Part shown: piece by piece, positions 37,930 through 46,446 of the stretch
Position numbering within the stretch: the stretch's first letter is position 1
Layout: each line of letters opens with the position of its first letter
DNA from: Actinomycetota bacterium
GTDB taxonomy: Bacteria > Actinomycetota > Actinomycetes > Actinomycetales > Microbacteriaceae
Direction of reading: 5' to 3'
DNA length: 49,814 bases
Assembly (NCBI GenBank): GCA_005777405.1
Contig: SXMH01000050.1
Coordinates: forward strand, 1 to 49,814
The notes under the pieces: model-generated
Database searches by the model: none
Told to the model about the DNA's origin: nothing
What the model saw: the letters and a program-made list of their open reading frames with translations, nothing else
Made by a program: the position numbers and the translations under genes

Positions 37930-38972
37930 CTGCTCAGTATGGCCCGCAGCCGACGCAGCGGTGAGGTCAATTTCCAGGACAGCGAGCTGCGCATCGCCAC
38001 GACCTCTGCCTCGGCCTTCACGGTGCGTGCACGCGCAGACTCGAGAGCGGCATCCTGTCGCACGCGGCGGCGCTGCGTCCAACGGCCCACGGCGACCGCC
38101 AGCGTCGACGCTTCGATCGCCACCTCGTGTTCGAGTCGCTCATGGCGCCCCCGCGTGCAGTCATGCGGCAGTGGCCGCGCCTCACTGCCTGGAAGCTGCT
38201 TCAGGACCTCGCCCCAGCGCTGCGCAAGGCGGTCGGCGTGCCACTCGCTCAGAAACGCTCGCATGAGACCGGGCGCCGACTGGTTGCCCTGGTGCACGAG
38301 GTTCGCGGTGGGCACGAGCGCGACAGCCCAGCCGTGGGCCCGCAAGTGCGAGCAGTAATCCTTGTCGACATGGTTGAGTGGAAACAGCCGGGGGTCGGGC
38401 CCGCCCACGTCGTCCCAGGCGCTCAGCCGTGCCAGCATTCCCTTGCTGGTGACCCAGCCGAACCGTGTGACCTCGGCGGGGGTGTTCTCGACGGTCGTGT
38501 CGGTGTCATTCCACCGGCGCACCTCCGCCGGCGGTTCGGCGAATCCCGCATTGAACCGGCGTGCTGATCCTTGTTCATCGACTTGCAACGAGCCGAAGGC
38601 GCCGATGTCGTGGTGCGCGTCGGCTGCGGTGACGAGAGCGTCGAGCCATCCCGGCGTCACGACCATGTCGTCTTGCACCTGCACGAGGTACTCGCCTGCG
38701 GCATACCGACGCGCGAGCTGCAGCCCACCGGCCCACCCGAGGTTGACGGGGCTGGGCACGAATCGAACACGGGGATGCTCGGTCTCGAGCGTGGAGAGCT
38801 CGAGCGGGGCATCCGGCGATTCGGCATTCACCACGCACACAATGTCGAAGGCGCACGTCGACTCGTGACTCTCGAGGGAGCGCAGACAGTCGCCGAGTCG
38901 GGCCGTCACCCCGAGCGCCACCACCGCGAGCGTCGCTCGCACGGCATCGCTGCTGCTCGTCGGTGAGGCCAT
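37926..38972 (-). CDS. Family 2 glycosyltransferase
   Basis: NLGWAGGLQLARRYAAGEYLVQVQDDMVVTPGWL; LFPLNHVDKDYCSHL. Confidence 0.85.
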   Translation of the reverse strand: MASPTSSSDAVRATLAVVALGVTARLGDCLRSLESHESTCAFDIVCVVNAESPDAPLELSTLETEHPRVRFVPSPVNLGWAGGLQLARRYAAGEYLVQVQDDMVVTPGWLDALVTAADAHHDIGAFGSLQVDEQGSARRFNAGFAEPPAEVRRWNDTDTTVENTPAEVTRFGWVTSKGMLARLSAWDDVGGPDPRLFPLNHVDKDYCSHLRAHGWAVALVPTANLVHQGNQSAPGLMRAFLSEWHADRLAQRWGEVLKQLPGSEARPLPHDCTRGRHERLEHEVAIEASTLAVAVGRWTQRRRVRQDAALESARARTVKAEAEVVAMRSSLSWKLTSPLRRLRAILSR

Positions 38973-39029
38973 GGTCGTCCTCTCGAGGCGCTGAAGGAGG
39001 TGCCTGTCGCGGCCACTAGCCTAGAACCC

Positions 39030-39992
39030 ATGACGTGGCTCGTGACCGGTGGTGCTGGATACATCGGAGCGCACGTGGTGCGCGCCTTGCAGGGTGCCGG
39101 GCTCGATCCGGTCGTACTCGACGACCTGTCGAGCGGGCACGCCGCCTTCGTGCCAGAAGGTGTGCCGTTCGTGCAGGCGAGCATTCTCGACCGCCACGCG
39201 GTGGATGCCGCGCTCGCCGACCACAGCGTGACAGGTGTGATCCACGTCGCCGGGTTCAAGTACGCCGGGGTGAGTGTGCAGCGACCACTGCACACCTACG
39301 AGCAGAACGTCACGGGCATGATCACGCTGCTCGAGTCGATGCAGCAGCACGGCGTCGACCAGTGCGTGTTCTCATCGTCTGCCGCGGTCTACGGTGCGGT
39401 CGATGTCGACCTCGTGACCGAAAAGACAGCCAAGAACCCCACGTCGCCCTACGGTGAGTCGAAGCTCATCGGCGAGTGGCTACTGCGCGATCAAGAGGTT
39501 GCGGCAGGCCTAAGGCACACCAGCTTGCGCTACTTCAATGTTGTCGGCTCGGGCGATGTGGCCGTGCGCGACACGAGCCCGCACAATCTCTTCCCCCTCG
39601 TCTTCGACGCGCTCGCCGAGGGTCGGCAGCCGCGCATCAACGGCACTGACTACCCGACGCCCGATGGCACGTGCGTGCGCGACTACATTCACGTCTCTGA
39701 CCTCGCGCTCGCGCACGTGACGGCTGCGACGCGACTGGAGGCGGGCGAGCCGATCGAGGCCGCCTACAACCTCGGTTCGGGCGACGGCGTGTCAGTGCGG
39801 CAAATCATGGATGCTGTTGCCGAGGTCACTGGCCTGACTGTCGAACCGGAGCTCGCGCCCCGTCGCCCGGGCGACCCGCCGCGCATCGTGGCGACCGGTG
39901 AGCTCGCCGCTCGTGACCTCGATTGGCGCATGCGACACTCGCTGGCCGACATGGTGCGCTCGGCATGTGAGGCTCGCCAAGCCGCGGCCTAG
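39030..39992 (+). CDS. galE: UDP-glucose 4-epimerase
   Basis: MTWLVTGGAGYIGAHVVRAL, SSSAAVYGA, SPYGESKLIGEWL, LRYFNVVGSG, YPTPDGTCVRDYIHVSDLA. Confidence 0.95.
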   Translation: MTWLVTGGAGYIGAHVVRALQGAGLDPVVLDDLSSGHAAFVPEGVPFVQASILDRHAVDAALADHSVTGVIHVAGFKYAGVSVQRPLHTYEQNVTGMITLLESMQQHGVDQCVFSSSAAVYGAVDVDLVTEKTAKNPTSPYGESKLIGEWLLRDQEVAAGLRHTSLRYFNVVGSGDVAVRDTSPHNLFPLVFDALAEGRQPRINGTDYPTPDGTCVRDYIHVSDLALAHVTAATRLEAGEPIEAAYNLGSGDGVSVRQIMDAVAEVTGLTVEPELAPRRPGDPPRIVATGELAARDLDWRMRHSLADMVRSACEARQAAA

Positions 39993-39999
39993 AAGGCTC

Positions 40000-40028
40000 T
40001 TGTGGCTCTCGCAGGGCGATCGTAGGCT
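40000..40028 (+). promoter_or_regulatory. Predicted sigma70-type promoter of CWB2 array member 1
   Basis: TTGTGG-N17-TAGGCT, 58 nt before the start codon; duplicated at 41659-41687. Confidence 0.6.
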
Positions 40029-40086
40029 CAACCTGAGCCCCTTTCGACTCCCGATCGAGGCCGACGACCGATCTGGAGTTGTCAAC

Positions 40087-41562
40087 GTGTCACTTTCCGC
40101 TGCCGCTGCGCCGCGCCGAGCGCGCCTGAAGTCTTTCCCGGCGATCGCCGCTACGGCCATGGTGTTCGCCTCACTTCTCGCCTCGGTTCCCGCCAACGGT
40201 GTCGAGGGCGGCGAGAGCGATTCTTCGTCTGTGACGCGTGACGGCTTCGGTGCCAGTTACGACGTCGACAGCACCGGCGAGCCGTCGAGCCACCGCGCGC
40301 CCGTTGAAGGAGTGGTCGGCGACCTCCAGGCTGCCGCCGCGGGCACGGTGTCTGGGCGCATCCTCTACAACGGCACGCCCTCTGCCTCGGGCGCAGTCAG
40401 CTTCTACCCCCTCAGTGACCCGTCACAAGCGAGTGCTGTGGCTACGACGAACGGCAGCGGTGTTTACAGCGTCGAGGGAATTCCTGCCGGGGAGTACTTC
40501 GTCTCTTTCACTCACACCGGACCTGACATCTTCACGAGGGCTCGCGAGTGGGCCTACGGTGCCGAAGTGCAGGGCGATGCAGATGTCGTGACGCTGCTCG
40601 AGGGCACTCCCGCCGCTCTCGGCGACTACAACATCGGCCCTCGACAAGTGGATTCCGCTCGCGTTGCGGGAGCCGACCGATTCTCGACGGCGGTTGCGCT
40701 GTCAGAAGTTGCGTGGCCCGAAGGCCCGGTGGGCACGGTCTACGTCGTGAACGGCTTCAACTTTCCCGATGCGCTCTCGGCTGGTGCTGCGGCGACAAGC
40801 GGCCCTCTGCTCATGGTCGAGCAGAACTCGGTGCCAGCCGTCACGCGAGCCGAGCTCGAACGCTTGAACCCGCTGCGTATTGTGGTGGTCGGCGGCACGA
40901 GCGTCGTCTCCAATGGCGTTCTGGCTACTCTGCGCAACTATGTCTCGTCGCCATCGAACGTCGTGCGCATTGCGGGAGCCGACCGGTATGCCACCTCGCG
41001 GGCGGTCATCGAGTCAACGGCCGGGTTCAACCGCGATGTCGACGCCCTGCTCATCGCCACCGGGCGAAACTTCCCCGACGCGCTCGCCGCCGTGCCTGCC
41101 GCGATCTCTGAGAACGCCGCCGTGCTGCTGGTGGATGGTTCAGCCTCGCGCATCAACAGCGCCACCCGCTCGCTCGTGTCGTCGTTGAATGTTCCGGTGT
41201 ATGTCATCGGTGGGCGTGGGGCCGTGTCATCGGGAGTCGCGAGTGACCTTGCCGATCTCGTCGAGGTCGTTCGTGTCGCCGGAGACGACCGTTTCGACAC
41301 GTCGGTCGAAGTTGCACTCCAGTTCTTCGGGGCCGCTGACTATGCCTTCATCGCGAACGGCTTCGGCTTCGCTGATGCTCTCGCGGCGGGGCCCGCCGCG
41401 GGTCTTCTGCAGTCACCGACATATCTCGTGCGTAAAGAGTGCGTTCCTGACGAGGTGTATCAAGACATCTTCCTCGTGTTGGCGAACCGTGTGCTTGCCG
41501 TCGGCGGCACCTCAGTGATCAATAGCGACACGGTCAACGGCAGGCCCTGCAGCACCCTCTAG
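40087..41562 (+). CDS. Secreted CWB2 array member 1: beta-sandwich N-domain + three CWB2 repeats
   Basis: GTG 40087 with GGAG 5'; GTVSGRILYNGTPSASGAV..YSVEGIPAGEYFVSF; RVAGADRFSTAVAL, RIAGADRYATSRAV, RVAGDDRFDTSVEV. Confidence 0.9.
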   Translation: MSLSAAAAPRRARLKSFPAIAATAMVFASLLASVPANGVEGGESDSSSVTRDGFGASYDVDSTGEPSSHRAPVEGVVGDLQAAAAGTVSGRILYNGTPSASGAVSFYPLSDPSQASAVATTNGSGVYSVEGIPAGEYFVSFTHTGPDIFTRAREWAYGAEVQGDADVVTLLEGTPAALGDYNIGPRQVDSARVAGADRFSTAVALSEVAWPEGPVGTVYVVNGFNFPDALSAGAAATSGPLLMVEQNSVPAVTRAELERLNPLRIVVVGGTSVVSNGVLATLRNYVSSPSNVVRIAGADRYATSRAVIESTAGFNRDVDALLIATGRNFPDALAAVPAAISENAAVLLVDGSASRINSATRSLVSSLNVPVYVIGGRGAVSSGVASDLADLVEVVRVAGDDRFDTSVEVALQFFGAADYAFIANGFGFADALAAGPAAGLLQSPTYLVRKECVPDEVYQDIFLVLANRVLAVGGTSVINSDTVNGRPCSTL

Positions 41563-41570
41563 GTGTCGAC

Positions 41571-41600
41571 GCGGCGCGGTCCTCGGCGGGGCCGCGCCGC
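41571..41600 (+). terminator. Hairpin after CWB2 array member 1
   Basis: GCGGCGCGG-N12-CCGCGCCGC; no clear T-tract. Confidence 0.6.
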
Positions 41601-41658
41601 ATCGCATCGAGGTTGTGCTTGGCGTGGGCGGCTCGCCCAGCCGCGGCAGAGAAGGCTC

Positions 41659-41687
41659 TTGCTTCTCTCGAAGGTCGCTCGTAGTCT
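41659..41687 (+). promoter_or_regulatory. Predicted promoter of CWB2 array member 2
   Basis: TTGCTT-N17-TAGTCT; same layout as 40000-40028. Confidence 0.6.
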
Positions 41688-41742
41688 CAACCTGAGCCCC
41701 CTTCGACTCCCGATCGAGGCCACCGGCTGATCTGGAGTTGTC

Positions 41743-43191
41743 ATGGTGTCAAGCTCTTCCGCTGTGCTCGGGCGGCCTGCCCGCACGCGTGCCCTGCCAG
41801 CTCTCGCTGCGGCATCGCTCATCGTTGCCTCGCTGCTCGCCACAACCCCGGCGAGTGGTGTTGAAGATGACGGTTTCGGAGTCGGCTACGACGTCGAGAG
41901 CACGAGCGAACCGTCGTCGAGTCGTGTGCCAGACGCGGGCGAACCTCTCGACCTCGAGGCGGCCGCCGCCGGAACCGTAACGGGGCGCATTCTGTACAAC
42001 GGCACGCCGTCGAACAGCGGCGTAGTCACGTTCTATCCCACATTCAACCCGTCGATTGCGGCCGGCAGCGCTTCCACAAACTCCGATGGCAATTACAGCA
42101 TTGCAGGCTTGCCCGCAGGCCAGTACTTGGTGGCGTTCTCGCACTACGGCCCGACCCCGTTTGAGCGTGCCCGTGAGTGGGCCTACGACGCTGACGTTCA
42201 GCGCGATGCTGACACAGTCACCTTGGTCGAGGGAACCCCCGCTAACCTCGGCGACTACAACATCGGCCTTCGCAACATCTCACCGAGCCGCGTTGCCGGG
42301 TCCGACCGCTTCTCAACGGCAGCAGCGATCTCAGAGTTGGCCTGGCCCAACGGGCTCGCTGGCACAGTCTTCGTCGTGAACGGTCGCAACTTCCCTGACG
42401 CACTGTCTGCGGGCGCTGCGGCGCGAACGGGCTCGCTGCTCATGGTCGAGCAGAACTCGGTGCCCGCGGTAACGAGGGCCGAGCTCACTCGACTCGACCC
42501 CAACCGCATCGTCGTGGTCGGCGGCACCAGTGTGGTCTCCAACGGTGTGCTGTCGACCCTGCGCAACTATGTCGACATTCCGTCGAACGTCGTGCGCATC
42601 GCGGGCACCGACCGCTACGCCACGTCGCGTGCGGTCATCGAATCGACGGCAGGTCTGAACCGCGATGTGGATGCCCTGCTCATCGCCACAGGAAGCAACT
42701 TCCCCGACGCTCTTGCCGCCGTGCCCGCAGCCATCGTGGAGAACGCTGCTGTGCTGTTGGTCGACGGCTCGGCGAATCGACTCGATAGCACCACACGTTC
42801 TCTCGTCTCGTCGCTCAATGTGCCGGTGTACATCATCGGCGGCCCCGGAGCCGTGTCGAGCGGTATCGCGCAAGATCTCGACGACCTCGTCGCGGTCGAG
42901 CGAGTCGCCGGAGTCGACCGCTTCGACACCTCGGTCGAAGTCGCCCTCGAATTCTTTGGCGCCGCTGACTACGCCTTCCTGGCGAACGGGTTCGGCTTTG
43001 CTGACGCGCTCGCCGCAGGGCCCGCGGCGGGCCTCTTGCAGTCGCCTACGTACCTGGTGCGAAAGGAATGTGTGCCAGACGGGGTCTACGAAGACATCTT
43101 CGAGGTCTTGGCGAACCGCGTGGTCTCGGTCGGTGGCACTTCCGTCATCAGCAGTGACGCCGCAGCTGGTCGACCCTGCAGCACGCTCTAG
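41743..43191 (+). CDS. Secreted CWB2 array member 2 (recent duplicate of member 1)
   Basis: GTVTGRILYNGTPSNSGVV..YSIAGLPAGQYLVAF; near-identical repeats to member 1; homologous start to member 1 would be GTG 41746. Confidence 0.9.
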   Translation: MVSSSSAVLGRPARTRALPALAAASLIVASLLATTPASGVEDDGFGVGYDVESTSEPSSSRVPDAGEPLDLEAAAAGTVTGRILYNGTPSNSGVVTFYPTFNPSIAAGSASTNSDGNYSIAGLPAGQYLVAFSHYGPTPFERAREWAYDADVQRDADTVTLVEGTPANLGDYNIGLRNISPSRVAGSDRFSTAAAISELAWPNGLAGTVFVVNGRNFPDALSAGAAARTGSLLMVEQNSVPAVTRAELTRLDPNRIVVVGGTSVVSNGVLSTLRNYVDIPSNVVRIAGTDRYATSRAVIESTAGLNRDVDALLIATGSNFPDALAAVPAAIVENAAVLLVDGSANRLDSTTRSLVSSLNVPVYIIGGPGAVSSGIAQDLDDLVAVERVAGVDRFDTSVEVALEFFGAADYAFLANGFGFADALAAGPAAGLLQSPTYLVRKECVPDGVYEDIFEVLANRVVSVGGTSVISSDAAAGRPCSTL

Positions 43192-43199
43192 GTGTCGAC

Positions 43200-43228
43200 G
43201 CGGCGCGGTCCTCGGTGGGCCGCGCCGC
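43200..43228 (+). terminator. Hairpin after CWB2 array member 2 (duplicate of 41571-41600)
   Basis: GCGGCGCGG-N11-CCGCGCCGC, same flanks (GGTGTCGAC...). Confidence 0.6.
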
Positions 43229-43235
43229 ATCGGCG

Positions 43236-43265
43236 TTGTGCTCGGTTCTGCCGCGCCCGTACTCT
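43236..43265 (+). promoter_or_regulatory. Predicted promoter of CWB2 array member 3
   Basis: TTGTGC-N18-TACTCT. Confidence 0.5.
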
Positions 43266-43332
43266 GAGCACTAGTACCGGCACTCCCGGCCCCCTACCGG
43301 AATCGTGACCGGGTGCGTTCGCCGGAGGAATC

Positions 43333-44853
43333 ATGAGCGATCTGTCAGCCCTCGACCGTCGCGCTGTGCGAATCGCCCCTGGAACACCACGGGCTCGGTC
43401 TGCTCTCATCGTCGCCGCGGTGTTCATCGCGTCGAGCGTCGCCCTCGCAGCGCCCGGTTCGGCGGCGAGCGCCAGCGATGCGAACGTCTTCACTGCAGAC
43501 GTCACGGACGCAGAAGACTCCGACGCACAGTGGACACTTCCAAGCGACGGCACATCGTCTCGCATGGCGCCAGAGCCTGGCATCGCCCCGACAGGTCTCG
43601 ACTCTGCAGCCGCAGGGCTCATCGTCGGTAGCCTGCGCTTCCAGAATTCACTGACAGATCCCGTCGAGGTCGTGACGAGCGGTGTCGTCGAGTTGTATGA
43701 CGCCGCGACGCCTTACCGACTCGTGGCCTCCCAAACGGTCAACCTTTCGGGAGACTTCGCGTTCTCCGGTGTGCCCGCCGGAACGTATCGCGCCGCGTTC
43801 ACCGCGTACCCCAGCAGCGGTTTCCTGTTCGTTCGAGAATGGGCGGGCGAGCAGAGGTTCTATTTCACCGCGAGCCCGATCGAGTTCACTGAAGGTGACC
43901 CATACAACTTCGGTGATGTTCTCATTCAGGGTCGAAACATCACGACCGATCGCGTCGCCGGTTCCGATCGCTTCGAGACAGCCGCCGCCGTCTCGCAATG
44001 GCGTCCGACGTTCGGGTCGCCGAGCACCGTCTATGTCGTCAACGGACTCAACTTTCCCGACGCTCTCTCTGCCGGGGCCGCAGCCCGTGAGGGCACGCTG
44101 TTGATGGTGAGGCAGAACTCGGTGCCGGTCGCTACGCGCGCCGAACTCGCTCGCCTCTCACCTGATCGCATCGTCGTCGTCGGTGGCACGGGTGTGGTGT
44201 CGAACGGGGTGCTCACGACTCTGCGCACGTTCGTCGACAGTGCATCCGATGTCGTGCGCATCTCAGGCAGCGATCGATACGCCACGTCGCGGGCGGTGAT
44301 CACGTCGAGTGCGGGATTCGATCGCAACGTCGACGCGTTGTTCATCGCGACAGGGTCGAACTTTCCCGACGCGCTCGCCGCTGTTCCCGCGGCGATCGTC
44401 AAGAACGCGGCGGTGCTGCTCGTCGACGGTTCAGCCCCCAGGCTTGACTCGGCCACTCGCTCTCTCGTGCAGAGCCTTGACGTGCCAGTGTTCGTCGTTG
44501 GGGGATCAGGGGCCGTCTCGAACGGCATCGTCAACCAACTCGGCGACCTCGTGCCCACGCTCCGCATCGCTGGAAGCGACCGCTTCGACACCTCCGTAGA
44601 GGTGTCTCTGGAGTTCTTCGAGCGCGTGGATTGGGCTTTCATTGCCAACGGATTCGGCTTTGCCGACGCGCTGGCGGCGGGACCGGCTGCGGGATCGCTC
44701 GCGTCGCCTGTCTACCTCGTCCGACGTGAGTGTGTGCCGAACGAGGTGTACCTCGACATTCTCGACGTTGTCGCCAACGAAGTTGTCGCGATCGGCGGTT
44801 CGAGCGTCGTCAGCAATAACGCGCTGCTCGGCAGGCCTTGCGACTCCACCTAG
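43333..44853 (+). CDS. Secreted CWB2 array member 3
   Basis: CGGAGGAATC-ATG; AFSGVPAGTYRAAFTAY; RVAGSDRFETAAAV, RISGSDRYATSRAV, RIAGSDRFDTSVEV. Confidence 0.9.
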   Translation: MSDLSALDRRAVRIAPGTPRARSALIVAAVFIASSVALAAPGSAASASDANVFTADVTDAEDSDAQWTLPSDGTSSRMAPEPGIAPTGLDSAAAGLIVGSLRFQNSLTDPVEVVTSGVVELYDAATPYRLVASQTVNLSGDFAFSGVPAGTYRAAFTAYPSSGFLFVREWAGEQRFYFTASPIEFTEGDPYNFGDVLIQGRNITTDRVAGSDRFETAAAVSQWRPTFGSPSTVYVVNGLNFPDALSAGAAAREGTLLMVRQNSVPVATRAELARLSPDRIVVVGGTGVVSNGVLTTLRTFVDSASDVVRISGSDRYATSRAVITSSAGFDRNVDALFIATGSNFPDALAAVPAAIVKNAAVLLVDGSAPRLDSATRSLVQSLDVPVFVVGGSGAVSNGIVNQLGDLVPTLRIAGSDRFDTSVEVSLEFFERVDWAFIANGFGFADALAAGPAAGSLASPVYLVRRECVPNEVYLDILDVVANEVVAIGGSSVVSNNALLGRPCDST

Positions 44854-44946
44854 GGCCGGGCGGCGGGGGCGAAGGGAGCAGCGGTCGAGCGGTCGGGTAG
44901 AAGTTACTCATGGTCGAGCATCCCCTCGTCGATCTAGCGTGTGGCC

Positions 44947-46311
44947 ATGTCCCGATCCCGCTTGCTCGCGCCCGCTATCGCCGCACTGACCGCCGTGCTT
45001 CTCGTCGCGTCGGCAGCGCCCGCTTCCGCCCGTACCGTCGACTCTGACACGCTGCCACCGCTCGAGGCGGCGGCCTCGGGGCCGATCACCGGTCGAGTGC
45101 TGATCGAGCTTCCCGCTGGGGGCTCGCCTGTCGCCGCCAACGAGGGTCGAGTGAGCCTCTACTCGGCGAACTCTTTCTCAACCTCCCCGGTAGCGACGGG
45201 CATTCTGACGGGATCAGGCACGTTCTCGATCGCGAGCGTTCCTGCGGGCCAGTATCTCGTCGAGGTCGTGAGTACCGACACGCGGGCTCTGCCGGTGCGC
45301 GAGTGGTTCAACGATCAAGCCGGCCGATTCAACGCCGATCCGATCACCGTGCTCGACAGCACGGCCTTCCCGCTCGGCGACATCGTTCTCGAGTCTCGCT
45401 CGATCGCCACCGAACGGCTTGCAGGGTCTGACCGCTTTGCGACGGCGGCAGCGATCAGTGAGCGCTATGCCATCGACGGGGCTGTTCGCGACATTGTCAT
45501 CGTCAACGGGCTGAACTTTCCCGACGCGCTGTCAGCGGGGCCTCTCGCCACGAGCGAGGGGGCTGTCGTGCTCATGGTCACTGCCACGAGCATTCCGGCG
45601 CCGACGCGGGCCGAGCTCAACCGATTGAGTCCTCGTTCGATCACCATCATCGGCGGCACGAGCGTCGTGTCATCGAGCGTCGCTGCGCAACTCGATGCCT
45701 ACATCGACGGACCGGGCGCGGTCACGCGCATCGCGGGCTCGAACCGCTATGAGACCTCACGGCGGGTCGTCAACGCCTTCGACACCGAACCGACGCGACT
45801 CTTCGTTGCGACCGGTCAAGGGTTCCCTGACGCGCTCGCGGCAGTGCCGGCAGCGGGAGTCGTCGGGGGAGCGGTGCTGCTCGTCGACGGCAGCCGCTCG
45901 GGACTTGACTCGGCGACGCGCTCGTTCATCAACGCCCTCGATGTTCCAGTGACGGTCGTCGGCGGCACGAGTGTCGTCAGCCAGGGGGTGTTCGACGACA
46001 TCGACGCCCTGGGAGTCAACGTGGAGCGCATCGCAGGCTCGAACCGGTTCGCCACCTCGGTGGGCCTCGCGATTACGTACTTCCCCATCGCCGACTACGC
46101 CTACATCGCCAACGGATTCGGCTTCGCCGACGCTCTCGCCATCGGCTCGTTCGCGGGAACCTACGGCTCACCGCTCTATCTCGCGACCGATACCTGTGTG
46201 CCCCAGGCCATTGCTGACGACATCATCGATGGTCTCTTCAACGGCATCACGGGCATCGGCGGGCGTGCCGTGCTCGCCGACTCCGTGCTCGACCTCACGA
46301 TCTGCCAGTAA
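44947..46311 (+). CDS. Secreted CWB2 array member 4
   Basis: ORF opens at GTG 44941; ATG 44947 preferred because TAGCGT lies at 44935-44940; RLAGSDRFATAAAI, RIAGSNRYETSRRV, RIAGSNRFATSVGL. Confidence 0.88.
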   Translation: MSRSRLLAPAIAALTAVLLVASAAPASARTVDSDTLPPLEAAASGPITGRVLIELPAGGSPVAANEGRVSLYSANSFSTSPVATGILTGSGTFSIASVPAGQYLVEVVSTDTRALPVREWFNDQAGRFNADPITVLDSTAFPLGDIVLESRSIATERLAGSDRFATAAAISERYAIDGAVRDIVIVNGLNFPDALSAGPLATSEGAVVLMVTATSIPAPTRAELNRLSPRSITIIGGTSVVSSSVAAQLDAYIDGPGAVTRIAGSNRYETSRRVVNAFDTEPTRLFVATGQGFPDALAAVPAAGVVGGAVLLVDGSRSGLDSATRSFINALDVPVTVVGGTSVVSQGVFDDIDALGVNVERIAGSNRFATSVGLAITYFPIADYAYIANGFGFADALAIGSFAGTYGSPLYLATDTCVPQAIADDIIDGLFNGITGIGGRAVLADSVLDLTICQ

Positions 46312-46312
46312 C

Positions 46313-46352
46313 ACTCGCGTGCGCGGTGCCTGAGGGTGCCGCGCACGCGAGT
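46313..46352 (+). terminator. Hairpin after CWB2 array member 4
   Basis: ACTCGCGTGCGCGG-N12-CCGCGCACGCGAGT, 14-bp perfect stem directly after the stop codon. Confidence 0.75.
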
Positions 46353-46362
46353 CGAGCATCCT

Positions 46363-46391
46363 TTGCGTTCGCGAGATTCGTGACGTACTCT
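46363..46391 (+). promoter_or_regulatory. Predicted promoter of CWB2 array member 5
   Basis: TTGCGT-N17-TACTCT directly after the hairpin 46313-46352. Confidence 0.5.
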
Positions 46392-46446
46392 CGCGATGAG
46401 GCGCACTCACGACCGCGCTCCCACCCCCTCGTCACAAGGATCACGG

